Assembly (NCBI RefSeq): GCF_963924675.1 | Contig: NC_089220.1 | Location: forward strand, 160,989,270-161,053,269 | Source: Phocoena phocoena | Lineage: Eukaryota > Chordata > Mammalia > Artiodactyla > Phocoenidae | DNA length: 64,000 nucleotides | Direction of reading: 5' to 3' | The notes under the pieces: model-generated | What the model saw: the letters and a program-made list of their open reading frames with translations, nothing else | Databases searched by the model: none | What the model was told of the DNA's origin: nothing | Shown: in pieces, positions 13,691 to 25,985 of the stretch | Numbering within the stretch: position 1 is the first letter of the stretch | Layout of the letters: every line of letters starts with the position of its first letter | Translations under genes and position numbers: made by a program

Positions 13691-14029
13691 TTTTATGTCA
13701 CATGACTTTGCAAAATAATAATTTTAACCCAAACTGCTTAGGAGATTTAGATTTTCAGTTACTCAGAATTACAGGCAGATGTGAACGATGCTCAGTTGTA
13801 CATCTGTATTCACGTCTTTATGTATCTTTGAGAATTTCTTTAGAAGAGATTCCTAGATGTATGGCTCCTGAACTGAACAATGATAGTAATAAGACTCCTG
13901 ATACAAATTACCAACTTGCTTGAGAGGGTTATTCTCAGGGATGAAGGAGATTGGTGATGCTTACTTTAAAATTACATCTACATTTTTAAAGCAATTGATA
14001 TTTTACGACATAAATTGATATTTTAAATT

Positions 14030-14257
14030 AGGAATTGGCACACTTTCTGCAAAGGACCAGGGAGTAAATATTTTCGGCTTCTCTGGCAAAACAATCTCAA
14101 TTTCAATGACTTAACTCCTCCATTATAATGAGAAAGCAGCCATAGACAATAGGTAAAGGAATGGGCATGGCCGTGTTCCAGTAAAACTTGATTTATAAAG
14201 ACAGACCAACAGGGGTTGGTCAGATTTGGTCTGCAGGCCATAGTTTGCCAACCCCTG
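14030..14257. mobile_element. hAT-like nonautonomous DNA transposon remnant (MER type)
   Basis: The ends are inverted: the left end reads AGGAATTGGCACACT and the right end, on the reverse strand, reads CAGGGGTTGGCAAACT. The interior has the recognisable phrases GCAAAGGACCAGGGAGTAAA, AAAGCAGCCATAGACAATAG and GGTCTGCAGGCCATAGTTTG, seen in an abundant mammalian MER element. It is about 228 bp and too short to encode a transposase. I do not assign a subfamily. Confidence 0.75.
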
Positions 14258-15344
14258 TCTTAATTGAAAATTTGGCTCTTCTGTGAAAACATCTGAATTT
14301 GTGGCTATCAAAAATTGGGAGCCATGCTTTGTAGTGTTTCCTTTCTGAAGATTGGAGCTTGTAAATCCCAGTTACAGACCAGGGAAGGGAGTCAATCTGC
14401 TTCTGTTGCAAGGCAACTTGGAAACTAAGCAAGGAAACTATGAATCAGCCTGTTGTTTCAACATATGTGGAGTATGGAAAGGTCTATAAAGTTAGGCTTC
14501 TGTCTGCCTCTGTCAGGCAGCTGTGTCTGCCCTGCATCTTCTCTTGGTACTTTTTGAGAAATTCACTCTGACTCCCACGGAAAGAGTCACATCTATGTAT
14601 ACAAATGACTTTCACTCAATATTGATTCAATCAAGGGCTCCGTCACTCATTAATTCCAGTGTTACTGCACTATTCCTAGGAAAACAAAGCTGAAGCCGGA
14701 AGGGAAAAATCTGAGAAATAACTTTGTTCTCATGGAACCTACCCAACAGGCAGTATTTTTCCCAGATGTTAAGCATACAATTGCTTTTCCTTAGGTGACC
14801 CTTTGTAGAGCAGCTAAAAGACATCATTGACTACCTTTAAAAAGGTGTAAAACACTAAGGAAATACACCAAGTGTAACTGCCTAAGTAATGCTACTATGA
14901 CAGAGATCATTAGCAATTATCTGTCAAAGAAACTTGTAAATTGACCAGGGGTATAAAATATGTTTTATCATGTTATTTCCCTGGTTGTCTACCTCTCTTG
15001 GGAAGGTGCTTTGAATGAAGAATCCTTCTGGCACAATGAGGGTGAAGGGATGTTGCTTTCAAGGGCTGTTGGCTCTTACGTAGATGCACGCACTCACGCA
15101 CACATCCTTCTGACCCCAAGAATGCAAAAGCAGCTGCCTTCATAAACACCACATCTGAGTCCAGCAGTGGGTATATGCTCATTGTTTCTGTCTCCCTTAT
15201 TTATGCTAGAGAAACAATGTGAGCTTGATGTAGACAGCCCTCTGCCAATAACAGAAGTGTGTGCCCAGTCAGCCCAAGCAAGTAACAAAGAGCTGGGGAA
15301 AAAATGGATTTGACCCTAGCAGATTAGTGTAAACAATAACTTTC

Positions 15345-15347
<3 letters not shown>

Positions 15348-15387
<40 letters not shown>
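15348..15387. repeat. (CA)20 microsatellite
   Basis: Forty uninterrupted bases of alternating C and A. Runs of this length are usually polymorphic. Confidence 0.97.
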
Positions 15388-15390
<3 letters not shown>

Positions 15391-15913
15391 CCCATATATG
15401 TATAACAGCTGTAAGTTAAAATTTTGTTTAGAAGTAACTCTTTTTTACTAAAAGACCCCAAATTGTGTTTCTACCATAAACTTCTAGTCATAATACACAT
15501 TTTTTAAAATCTGTAGAAAGTGATAAGCACACATCTACTGCTCGGCAGCTAGCCAGGAAGATAACCCCAGATTTACATTCTGATCCTTCTGTTGGATGGA
15601 TGAAAAAGCAGGCGCTTCAACAGTGAGTGACTTGCCCAGTGAGTGGGTCCCTGGTGCAAACCTGGTTCTCCTGGTCCCCAGAACAGTGGTTCCCTTACCT
15701 GTGCACCCTTCCTTTTCAGCTCTGGTGTGTCTCCTCTTTGTGGTTTATTCGGGATGTGGTGCTTTGGGATGCTTGCACCCCCTTCTGCAGTGAATCGTCC
15801 AGGGGGTTTAGATCTTATTCTGTGTCATCTCGAAGGGTAAAACAGGGACCAATAGGTAGAAATTATCATCCTAATACACCATAACAAACCTCCTAACTCA
15901 TAAAATATGATTT

Positions 15914-15979
15914 CTCGGGGATGTCTAGGTTTAATCTTGAGTTATTCTCAGGGATGTCCAGGTTTAATCTTGAGTTATT
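15914..15979. repeat. Tandem duplication, 33 bp x 2
   Basis: Two adjacent 33 bp copies share the core AGGTTTAATCTTGAGTTATT. They differ at two positions (CTCGGGGATGTCT versus CTCAGGGATGTCC). Confidence 0.9.
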
Positions 15980-16764
15980 TTAACTTAAGAGTTTCACATA
16001 TTTTTTAAATGGTCTTAGTACATTACATATGTTTATACAAATGCAATTCAGCACATTAGAATAGTTGTTATCCACCTCAATATGTGACAGCAAATCTTAG
16101 AAGGGAATTACCAGCGAGGTCACCCACACCATTGATTCCCGCTACTGTCCCTGTGTGCTGTGGATTGGGCCTTTGTAATGTCACAGGCGCTCATTTGTGA
16201 CCTGGCAGGACACACCATCATGGTGTGCATGGTTCTATAGCAGATCACTCTTCAGTTACAAAGAACTGATTCAATTGTTTACATTGCCTTAAGTCGTCTG
16301 GTGGTATGGATGCTTTTGCTTTTGGGGGTTTCATTGCTCAGACTCAAGACTTGGTTTTCTACTCTCTCTCTACCCTGATGAGGGACCATTTCATAACGTG
16401 GTGAGCTTCTCTCCCCGCAGAAGCTTTCAAGCAGTGGCCTGATGCCATCTTTGAGAGGTGCCGTGCATTTTTGTAAAAATTCGGACCTCCACTGAATGGG
16501 TCCACAAATAAAAGGAGATGAGCAGACTGAACGCCAATCACATGGCCATTGGTTTATGGAGTCGTTTCATTTCGTTCCCCAGAGCACGTAATGAAAGACA
16601 CAGCTTATCTCGAAGCTAAGTTTCAATTGGATAATGGCACTGGGATGGCCGCTAAGGGACAGTCATTGTGTACCAGCCTTCTGGTGCCCTGGGTGCTAAA
16701 GAGCAAAGGGACCAGTGAGGCAATAATTTGGGGCCTTTGCGGGTGGGGGGAGATAAATTAGGAG

Positions 16765-16990
16765 TGTGGGATTAACATATACACACTACTTTATATAAAA
16801 TAGGTAAACAGACCTATGGTATAGCACAGGGAACTATACTCAGTATCTTGTAATAACCTATAATGGAAAAGAATCTGAAAAAGAACACATGTATATATGT
16901 ATAAATGAATCATCTTGCTGTACACTTGAAACGAACACAACATTGTAAATTAATTATACTTCAGTAAAAAATAAAATAAAAATAATTGGG
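16765..16990 (+). mobile_element. L1 3' end fragment (cetartiodactyl type)
   Basis: It starts at GGGATTAACATATACACACT, passes through GTATAGCACAGGGAACTATA and ATCTTGCTGTACACTTGAAA, and ends in an A-rich tail (AAAAAATAAAATAAAAATAA). It is strongly 5'-truncated. It is cleaner than the copy at 5937, suggesting a later insertion. Confidence 0.85.
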
Positions 16991-17488
16991 GGCTTGTGGA
17001 TTAGGACAGAGATGGCTGACGGGGAACCTCAGAGAAGGAAAAGATGTTGCCAAGGTCTCTTATGCGGTGTTTGTTTTCTTCCCCATTCTTCTAGCTTTCT
17101 CAGCTTTTCTCAGTGATGATACAGTTCTTCTGGGGGTTGGGGTTCCATTCAAATAAGGAGAAGCAAGTCAGTGAAAGAAGAGGGAATGGAGGCCAAAAAT
17201 GGAAAGTATTTTACTGAAAACATCTCGGGTCACCTCCTAAACTAATTATTATAATGTGTTTCAGTTCTTTTCAACTGTTTGACCTCTGTTTATGTGTTAA
17301 CCAAATTTCATCTAGTTATTTCCCAAGAACAGCTAAGTATTACACAGGAAATGCTTGTTTCCTCATGTGATTTGGTTAAATCCCCCATTTATGTCTTGAC
17401 CGGAAAACAGATTCTCAAAGTTTGAAAAAATCAGAATCTTCATTTCTTCTTTCTCAATCCCATGCCAATATTATTTGATCTTATTCAG

Positions 17489-17504
17489 TAAAAAAAAAAA
17501 AAAA
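17489..17504 (+). repeat. Poly-A run
   Basis: A pure A run of about 16 bases follows TTATTCAGT; no attached retroelement is evident. Confidence 0.7.
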
Positions 17505-20500
17505 ATTGTGCGTGTGTGTATCATATGCCAGTATCACCAATGGGTACCAGATACAGAAAGGTCAGTAACGCTTTGTTTGTTGTTCTTGAAGGGGTTACGG
17601 TGAATGGGGAAAGCAGGACTTGTAAATAGATATTTTACAGTTTAGGATGGTAAATCCTATGTCTGAAGGGTAAGTAAGATGTTTTCTAAGTTGCCGCCGG
17701 TCTGGTTGTGTGGGCAGTTTCACTTTCCTCTCGTCACCTGCATCACATTTAACATTTACTTTCTTCTTATTAACCATCAACCTCTGATTTAGAGATTAAA
17801 ACTAAAATCTGACTTAGAGATTGTGAAACCCTTTCACACTGACAAAGTTTGTCCCCATCACTGTTCCCATATTATAATGAAATAAGGTCCTGATCATTGT
17901 CAGTTGGAAAGGAACTAGGTAGAGTTTAAACGTGAAGTTGTTACTGATCTGTTAGTACCTATGGAATATGGAAGGGAGAGACGAACAATTTTACTACCCA
18001 CCCCCCTGGGATTTAAAAGCCTGTAGTCTATTTCAGAAGGTGGAGATTATCTGAATAAGGAGATAGCAAATGAAACCAGGCAGTCTGTAAGGGCCAGCTG
18101 AGAGTCACAGAGAAGTGTGTGATAAGAATTCAAAGCACCCCTTTTCCTTGTCAGGTAATTAAAAAGAAGAACGGGTTCTGTAGATAAGACCGATACAGGA
18201 AAGCAGGTCTTTTAAAAATGTTTGTTTGTTTGTTTTGGTACAGACTTCGATCTGTTTGCCCAACTTAGAAAGAAGATAACGGATGGCGATTGCTCCCCCT
18301 CTGACTTTACTCTTACTCTTAGGTTCACAGCCGGGTGTGATTAACTAGAAAGGAATGCAAAATATGGTGACTGGTGAGGGACAGATTTTGCCTGAATTTG
18401 ATAGATTCTGATGAGATGATGGGGGTGGGGGGGAAGATGAGATGCCTTGGATAAAGATGTCCTCAACTTTGAAAACAGGAACTGTGGCTATAAAGTAATA
18501 AAGTCGACTCTAAAACAAACATAACCGGAGCTTTTACATGGAAGGATATCTCCAACTAATGTCATCAGCTATGCTTCCATTGCTCAAAAACGATTTTGAA
18601 GTGGCCTCTGGTTAACCATGGGGATAAAAACAGCCTTTTTGTGTAGAGTCATTACTTCCAAACTCTGGGGTCCCTAGGGTTGCCAGAGCACCTCATGCAG
18701 CTTCCCCGTCCCACTTTCGGGCTCTGAACTGAAGTCTGATTAGCTTGCCCTCCCTCCACGGCTGTTCACCAGCCGGGACTGTTGCTCAGAGGAAATCTTT
18801 ATGTCTCTCCAGCCCCTACCTCCTCATTAACAGACAGAGCAGCTGCAACTGATTCCTCCTGCAATTTCTGTGTGGCCCTTGGACCCCTGGCAGGATGCCC
18901 AGCGCCTCTGCCACGGATGGCTAGTAATGTGCCCTCCAAGAGAACATCTGATCTCAAAGTGCTAATGGCTGAAAATTGGGGGGAAGTCCTTATCCAAGGG
19001 CCATCTTTTGATCAAGGAGGGGCCCTCCGCCTCAGAGGAAATCTTTCCTGTTTACAGACTGCTGGGGCTTTGAAAGCCCTTGCAGGCTGTGGGCCAGGCT
19101 CCTTAGCTTTTACGCAAAGGGGCCAAACAGGATGAGACCAGGATGGAAACTGAATATCATAGGAACTCAGAAGGGCAGGAAGTAACAACATAAGAGGGAA
19201 TTCTTGATTAAAAGTATAATTGGAAAGGTTTGTGCTGGGAGGGTAGGAGATAATGGTATTAAAATATGTCTGGATTGTGTACATGTTTATAGTTAAGAAA
19301 GCCATTAGCCCACCTTTTCTTCGGTTCTGTTTCCCTGGTCACGAATGTTATTCTCCGGAGAAATCTGAAATATTTTTTCTACCTCAAAACGCTGTGCTAA
19401 GTGCGTTTGGGAGAAAAGACAAACTTCATTCTTTTAAATACTACTTTATATGTGAAATAGAACCTGGGAAAGACCTTATTATCCTTCGTAGAATTAATTA
19501 TTCTAGAACTAATTATTAGGAAATTGAAAATTGTGTGTAAAGGTTAAAGATGCTATTCACAATGCTTTTTCCACACGCCGTTCTCTAAGAGTGACAGATG
19601 TTTGTGAACCTTTAAGAAAATGGCTCAAAAGTCGGGCATTACTATGCATTGCTTCGAAAACTGTGTGTGTGGTGGTGACTGGTGAAATCCCGCTTGGGGA
19701 ATCAAGATCCCCACCAAACACCCCGCTCATTTTCCAATCCGGCTCCTAGCACCACCCGGCCCCCAAGAGACCCGTGAGCCCCACCCACCGGGTCTATCTC
19801 CACACCCAGGTTGAGCTGCCCACGGTCCACGGTTCCAGACGTAAGTCAGTAGTAACGGGTTTTATCATTGTCGTCCTGTGACAACCAGAGAATAAATTGT
19901 CCTTGCCAGACGCTCTGTGTTGCAGAAAATGTGCTCGTGCAGAATTCAGTATCAGCCTCCTTGCTTCGCACCCAACCGGTGATATTTATGGGCTGTTTAC
20001 AAGTTGCTCGCATATGGCATTCTAAGGAGGTTAGTAACTTTCATATGCTGTCATCCAGTTTATTCATTTTATGAAAACCTCCCTCCAAAGGTCAGCCCTC
20101 TTTGCCTGCCTCCCCAACTTCAGGCTGAAGGAAAGATCCTGAATGTATCTCAAGGCAGAAGAGTTAAATAGGCTTTCCTGCTCTCCCCATGTAGGGCTCC
20201 CACGCATGCGTCTCTAACTTGACGCTCCAGACGGAACCCAAGCGGGAACCCGGTAGCGGCTCTTTTGATGCCGCTGATGCTACAGTCGTGTTCCTTTGCG
20301 TGGAAACGTCTGCCTGCTTTGGACTTGGCTCAGCTCACATAGAGGAGAGATAGGGCAACAGCCCTGTGGGAAGGAGTGTGGTCAGCACGGGCGGTCAAGC
20401 CAGCGCACCTCCCAGAAGCTGCCCGCAGCATTCCTGCTCCTGCTTCTGTGGGTCCAGGATAGCAGGTAGCAGCGCTTCCGAAATCCTCTCCCCGCTACCG

Positions 20501-21196
20501 ACCAGAGTGGGGCTTCAGGCCTCCAGCACAGCAGAGGCAGTGACAGAGCTGTCCCCGAGAACAGTCCAGACTTTACAGTCCTCCTGCCAGGTGGACACGC
20601 AAAATGTGTAGAGATTTTTATCGCTGCCAATGAAACAGGAGGAAGGTGTCTCTTGTCCTTTTGAAAGCTCAGCTAAATGGGTCATTGGAAACATTTCACT
20701 AGCACTGGTTTGAAGAGAAGTCCAGGCAGATTCCCATGGCCGTGAAGAGGACACAGGTGGGCAGGCACCTGGGGACTGTGAAAAGGCAAGTGTCTGGAAG
20801 GTCAACAACGTTGTTCATCCTGATTTGGTAGGAAGTAGGAGAGAGCAGCAAGCTCAGAGCATGAACTTTTTCAAGTGACTTTTCCAGATCACAAAGGTCA
20901 TCTTTTCCCTTTTCACGGATGCTCTTTATGTAAGTAGAGAGCATTTAGCAACCCAGAGATCAGGTAGGGAAACCGGGAGGAGGCCCAGGGATCCCCACAA
21001 AGTGCAACATCTGCTCTCAAGGCCACCAGGACCAATTCGTGATTCTCAACCAAGCACATCCCTCAGAATCAACCGCCTGCAGCAATTTAAAAAAAATACC
21101 CGGAACTGGTTCCTGCCTCAGCCGTCTGGAACTACAGTTCTAGGGATGGCGCTCACGAAGGACCAGAGACAGTTCTGTGAGCAGAACAGAATGAGG

Positions 21197-21565
21197 GGGA
21201 TTCCCCAGTGGCACAGTAGTTAAGAATCCACCTGCCAATGCAGGGACACGGGTTTGAGCCCTGGTCCTGGAAGATCCCACGTGCCGTGGAGCAACTAAGC
21301 CCGTGTGCCGCATCTACTGAGCCTGCGCTCTAGAGCCCACGAGCCACAACTACTGAGCCCGTGAGCCACAACTACTGAGGCCCATGTGCCTAGAGCCCCT
21401 GCTCCGCAACAAGAGAAGCCACCGCAATGAGAAGCCCACGCACCGCAAGGAAGAGTAGCCCCCGCTCACCGCAACTAGAGAAAGCCCATGCGCAGCAACG
21501 AAGACCCAACGCAGCCAAAAATAAATAAATAAATAAATTTATTTTAAAATAAATAAATAAATAAA
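21197..21565 (+). mobile_element. CHR-type tRNA-derived SINE, long form
   Basis: It starts GGGATTCCCCAGTGGCACAG, has the B-box-like GGTTTGAGCCC, several ACAACTACTGAGCC-type units and an ATAA-rich tail. A perfect 14 bp target-site duplication AGAACAGAATGAGG flanks it at 21183-21196 and 21566-21579. It is the same long type as the copy at 12436, in the opposite orientation. Confidence 0.93.
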
Positions 21566-21784
21566 AGAACAGAATGAGGCCCCATCTCAGCACTCAGGCC
21601 TCTGACCCAAAGGCTGCTGTTCTGGGCAAGCCTGTGGGCCTGGTGGACCCCTGCTTGGAGAGCTAGTGGACAGAAGGAAGAGCAGTCCGAGGGGGGGAAA
21701 GGTGGGTTTCCGTGGTGGTGAGGGGGGCAGAGTTGGCTTATCCTGCAGAAGGAATAAGGCGTGGCTTCCTCAGCCCTAACCCAG

Positions 21785-21955
21785 GGTCAGCCACTTACTC
21801 TGTGACCTTGGGCTTACTCAATGGAACCTTATTAAACCTCCTTGCTCTCAACTACAAAGTGGACCTAAAATCAGTACCTTGTGGGGTTATTGGGTATAAA
21901 ATGAGATTATGCAGGGAAAGTACCTAGTTAAGGTCCTGTCACAAGTCGGTGTTCA
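21785..21955 (+). repeat. MIR-like fragment
   Basis: The phrases CAGCCACTTACTCTGTGACC, TTGGGCTTACTCAAT and GTGGGGTTATTGGGTATAAA occur in the order of the MIR consensus. The element is diverged; the ends are approximate. Confidence 0.6.
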
Positions 21956-22207
21956 TGAAGAGTAGGTAGTAGAAGTTATAGTAGTGATGGTGGTGGAGGA
22001 ATATTTTGATTAGTGGGAAGAATATGGAGTTTACTTTCTAGCAACGTGCCAGCCTAGACCTATCATGGTAACAGCTGCAATTCATATTGTGTCTCTATGT
22101 GCCTGGTTGTGGGTGGGGATGATGTTGAATCCCCACAAGCACGCTGCAAGACATTCTCATTTTACTAAAGAGGAAGCCAAGTATAAAAAGGTTATAAGAT
22201 CAGCCTA

Positions 22208-23010
22208 AGAAGAAGACCTAAATAGAAATTTCTCCAAAGAAGACATACAGGTGGCCAAGAAGCACATGAAAAGCTGCTCAACATCACTAATTATTAGAGA
22301 AATGCAAATCAAAACTACAATGAGGTATCACCTCACACCGGTTAGAATGGGCATCATCGGAAAATCTACAAACAACAAATGCTGGAGAGGGTGTGGAGAA
22401 AAGGGAACCCTCTTGCACTGTGGGTGGGAATGTAAACTGATACAGCCACTATGGAGAACAGTATGGAGGTTCCTTAAAAAACGAAAAATAGAATTACCGT
22501 ATGATCCAGCCATCCCACTACTGGGCATATACCCAGAGAAAACCATAATTCAAAAAGACACATGCACCCCAATGTTCATTGCAGAACTCTTTACAATAGC
22601 TAGGTCATGGAAGCAACCTAAATGCCCATTGACAGACGAATGGATAAAGAAGATGTGGTACATATATACAATGGAATATTACTCAGCTATAAAAAGGAAC
22701 GAAACTGGGTCATTTGTAGAGACGTGGGTGGACCTAGAGACTGTCATACAGAGTGAAGTAAGTCAGAAAGAGAAAAACAAATATCGTATATTAGCACATA
22801 TATGTGGAATCTAGAAAAATGGTCCAGATGAACCGGTTTGTAAGGTAGAAATAGAGACACAGATGTAGAGAACAAACGTATGGACACCAAAGGGGGAAGG
22901 CAGGGGGGGATATTGGGATTGACATATATACACTAATATGTATAAAATAGATAACTAGTAAGAACCTGCTGTATAAAAAATAAAATAAAATAATTTAAAT
23001 AAATAAATAA
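22208..23010 (+). mobile_element. 5'-truncated L1 3' end with a 187-codon open remnant
   Basis: The segment starts near GACCTAAATAGAAATTTCTC and ends in an AATAAA-rich tail. An open frame at 22251-22814 shows L1-type phrases such as [48 protein letters not shown] and [14 protein letters not shown], which correspond to the C-terminal end of the L1 ORF2 reverse-transcriptase protein. The endonuclease and catalytic domains are absent, so it cannot be autonomous. After the frame comes the whale-type L1 3' end (ATATATACACTAATATGTA...GATAACTAGTAAG), which lacks its last segment. Confidence 0.85.
22251..22814 (+). pseudogene. L1 ORF2 C-terminal remnant (187 codons, open)
   Basis: This is the open part of the truncated L1 above. 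It has no interrupting stop codon over 561 bases. The first methionine lies within the truncated body and is not a real start. The product, if any, would lack all catalytic domains. It is listed so that the open frame is not mistaken for a host gene. Confidence 0.8.
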
Positions 23011-25854
23011 GTAGCTGAAAAACAGAAAAATCTGCCGAAGAGTACAGAACTTGAGGTGGCAAATGAGGGTTTGAAGCCAGATCCTTCTGATGCCAAAACC
23101 ACGGCCTGTATGTTGCCCAGCCAGATGTTTGGCTAGGGGACCTTGTGTTCCCCAACCAGGGAAACAGAGATTATGGAGTCCCCGTCAGCCTGACTAGTTA
23201 CAAGTGTGGTTATTTCCTGAGCAGTACGTGAAAAGCACTTGGGATCTTGGGAACTCGGGTTAGAACATGAAGGGGGCCCTTCTACTTCAAGGTTGAAAAT
23301 TCACGAGGCATTTCTTGGGGTTAAGAATGACTGTGTACACACAGAAACAGCTCTTTCAGATCCGTGAGACTCTCAGCCTGGGCGGTCAGGGCACACCTGC
23401 ATCTCTAAGTGCCCAGCAGGTGAGTCCTGGTCACCCAGGGTAGACATAAACTGACCGTGACTTTTATACGCTACTCCTGGCACCTGTGCTGAAAACAGGC
23501 TCTCTGGCAAGATCCCTTTCACCAAATGAAAAAAATGTTTCCAGAGATCCCAAGATCTTGAAAACCTCGCTTGTCTCCATAAAAATATGTATATTTTATG
23601 CCTGCCAAAATGAGTGAGATTAACAGGAAAATGAATTTCAACTGTGAACTGAAGTTGATAAGTATATTATTAACAGGAAAATATGGTACTTTTTTCAAGG
23701 ATAATGTAACGCTTAGGAATTTTTTCTTAGCGCAGCTGATTTTCTCCCAGAATCTCATTTTCTAGGGCCATGAGGCCCTAGGATTCCAGTCAGTCACCAA
23801 GAGGGTCAATCTCTGTTTTCCCCTCCCCTCCCTGTACCCTTGGGGACTGTCCAATTTAGGACAGTTAATCCTGCTTTTAAGCCCCAAAGCATTTGAAGGA
23901 AAAGTAGTTTCCTTAGAACAAGATGTACTTTGACTACATGAGATGTAAGGTAGGAAATAAAATACGCAGAGGCCCCAACAGTATTCCAGAATCCTTATTT
24001 ATATTCAGTCTAAATCTAAAGAAACAAATTCATAACAAACAGCTTCTACAAACATCCTTGGAAAAAACTGTTAACTCAGATTACGGATGAACTAGTCTCC
24101 CCTTAAAAGTGCGCTGCTGCTTATAATAAGACACAGCCCATGCGTGGCCTTAACTAAATTTGCCATAAATTATATGGCACCACTGTAGACAACGGTGTTC
24201 AGTGTTCGTTTTTTTGTATCACAGGTTGTGTTGACCTGCAGTTTGTGATTTGTAATCAATATGTAGAGTATTTGAAGTTGTGCTGGATGACTTTGTTTAA
24301 ATTGGATTATTAGAACGGAGATGCTAATCCCATCTGGGCTCTGGTGACCCTGTCCCTTCCAGGGAACCCACTGCCTGGCCTGAACCAGCCTTGGTGTGCA
24401 GCCTTGGGCCTGCTCCCATCCCCCCCACAAGCTCTAGAGTAAGGATGGCCCCTTGTGCCTCCCCTGGGTCAGGGGGCAGTTACTGCCCGAGATCGACCCT
24501 CCCCAGCTCTCCTGTCCACATCCAGGCCCTCCCTGAGAGTCCAGAGACATCTTGTCCTCCTCCTTCAAGCCGGTGTGGGGATTTCCGGCTGGCTTGGGTA
24601 TAAGGAGTAGTATGAAGATGAAAAGAACCTTTTTTCATGAGTCTACTTAGAGTCACTAAAAGGAAAAGGAGACTGAGAGTTCCAGAACAATCGAACTTAG
24701 AGAGGTCAGTGGACCAAGAGGCAGCCTGGCTTCAAACAGACCTTCCTGTCTGGCTGCGGGCTCCTGCCTGAGGATATGACTGAAAGAAAAGTGTTTCTCA
24801 AACTTACGAATATACTGACCCCCTTTGATAGAAAAGATGTCCATAGACCTTTCACATTGAAAACTATTTTTTATTATAATCTTACTTATTATACATATCC
24901 CCAAAATTTATTCATCTTTTATTTATGCTTAAATTCCCCCTAGAATAAATAAAGCAATGCAAGTTTACACACTCATCCCAACCAAACTGCAAGACCCAGA
25001 CACTCAGATAACAACCTCGGTTTGATGTAATGAATGATGGCATTTGGTAGAAACAAAATCCTTCTTATTGGGTAACGTAATAATGGTAGGATGTGTTTGC
25101 AGTTTTATGCTTTACTTGTTATTAACTTATTTTCCTTGAGTTTCAGCATGATGGACAACCCTTTTAGCCATTTTCATGGTCTTTGCTTGTTTTCAATTTT
25201 TTTTTTTTGTTTAATTTGTTTTAGCCACTGATGGCTTAAATTCATAGTCTGTTAATGGTGGATTAATTTAATGGTGTACCCCAAAATATGTTGGATAAAA
25301 CCCTTTTAATGAGAAGTGCTACACTGCCCACTTATGCCTAGAGTTGCTATGGGTGAGCTACGGCTTATTGATTTCCCAGTGAGTAGACCATGGTGCCAGC
25401 AGCCAGGATGCTGGTTTTCTTAAGAGTTCAGTTCTCTGTTACTTCTGGTTCCCAAGAGATGAGTCATTCTCCCTCCACTGGGTCTTTGTCCACACGGGGA
25501 GCTTTCTTGTGGCCTGCACGTGACGTGCATTTAATCATAAACACAAATACTCATGTGCCTGCAAAAACACACGGCAGTATTCCTTATATGGTGGTGACCG
25601 AGGTTGTGTTTGGGTTGAGCTTTTTAAAAGATAATCATCAAAATGAAAACCTACAGTTTCTAAATTCTTTTATAACCGTCTGACACTTGAAGAATGACCA
25701 GCTTGAGGTCCACCGCCCACATCTGACATATTAGAGATGGTATCAGAGCAAGTCAGAGGCTCTGGGCTGTGACCGGAGGCTATGATGGAACCAGAGCACA
25801 ACGTGACTATTTTGAATCCCAGTGTGTTTTTATGCAAAGGGCCTTGGAGATCTT

Positions 25855-25985
25855 CTAGAGCAAACCCCTTAGGGTGTAGATGAGGAAACAAAGGCCCAGA
25901 GAGGTAAGGTGAGTCACCCAGCATCACCCAGCTGTTCAGCTGCAGAGTTTGACTTCCAATTCTGCCCTCCTGGTTTCTTGGCCAA
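25855..25985 (-). repeat. MIR-like fragment, antisense
   Basis: GATGAGGAAACAAAGGCCCA followed by GAGAGGTAAGGTGAGTCACC and later CAGCTGCAGAGTTTGACTTC matches the reverse of the MIR core. Confidence 0.6.
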
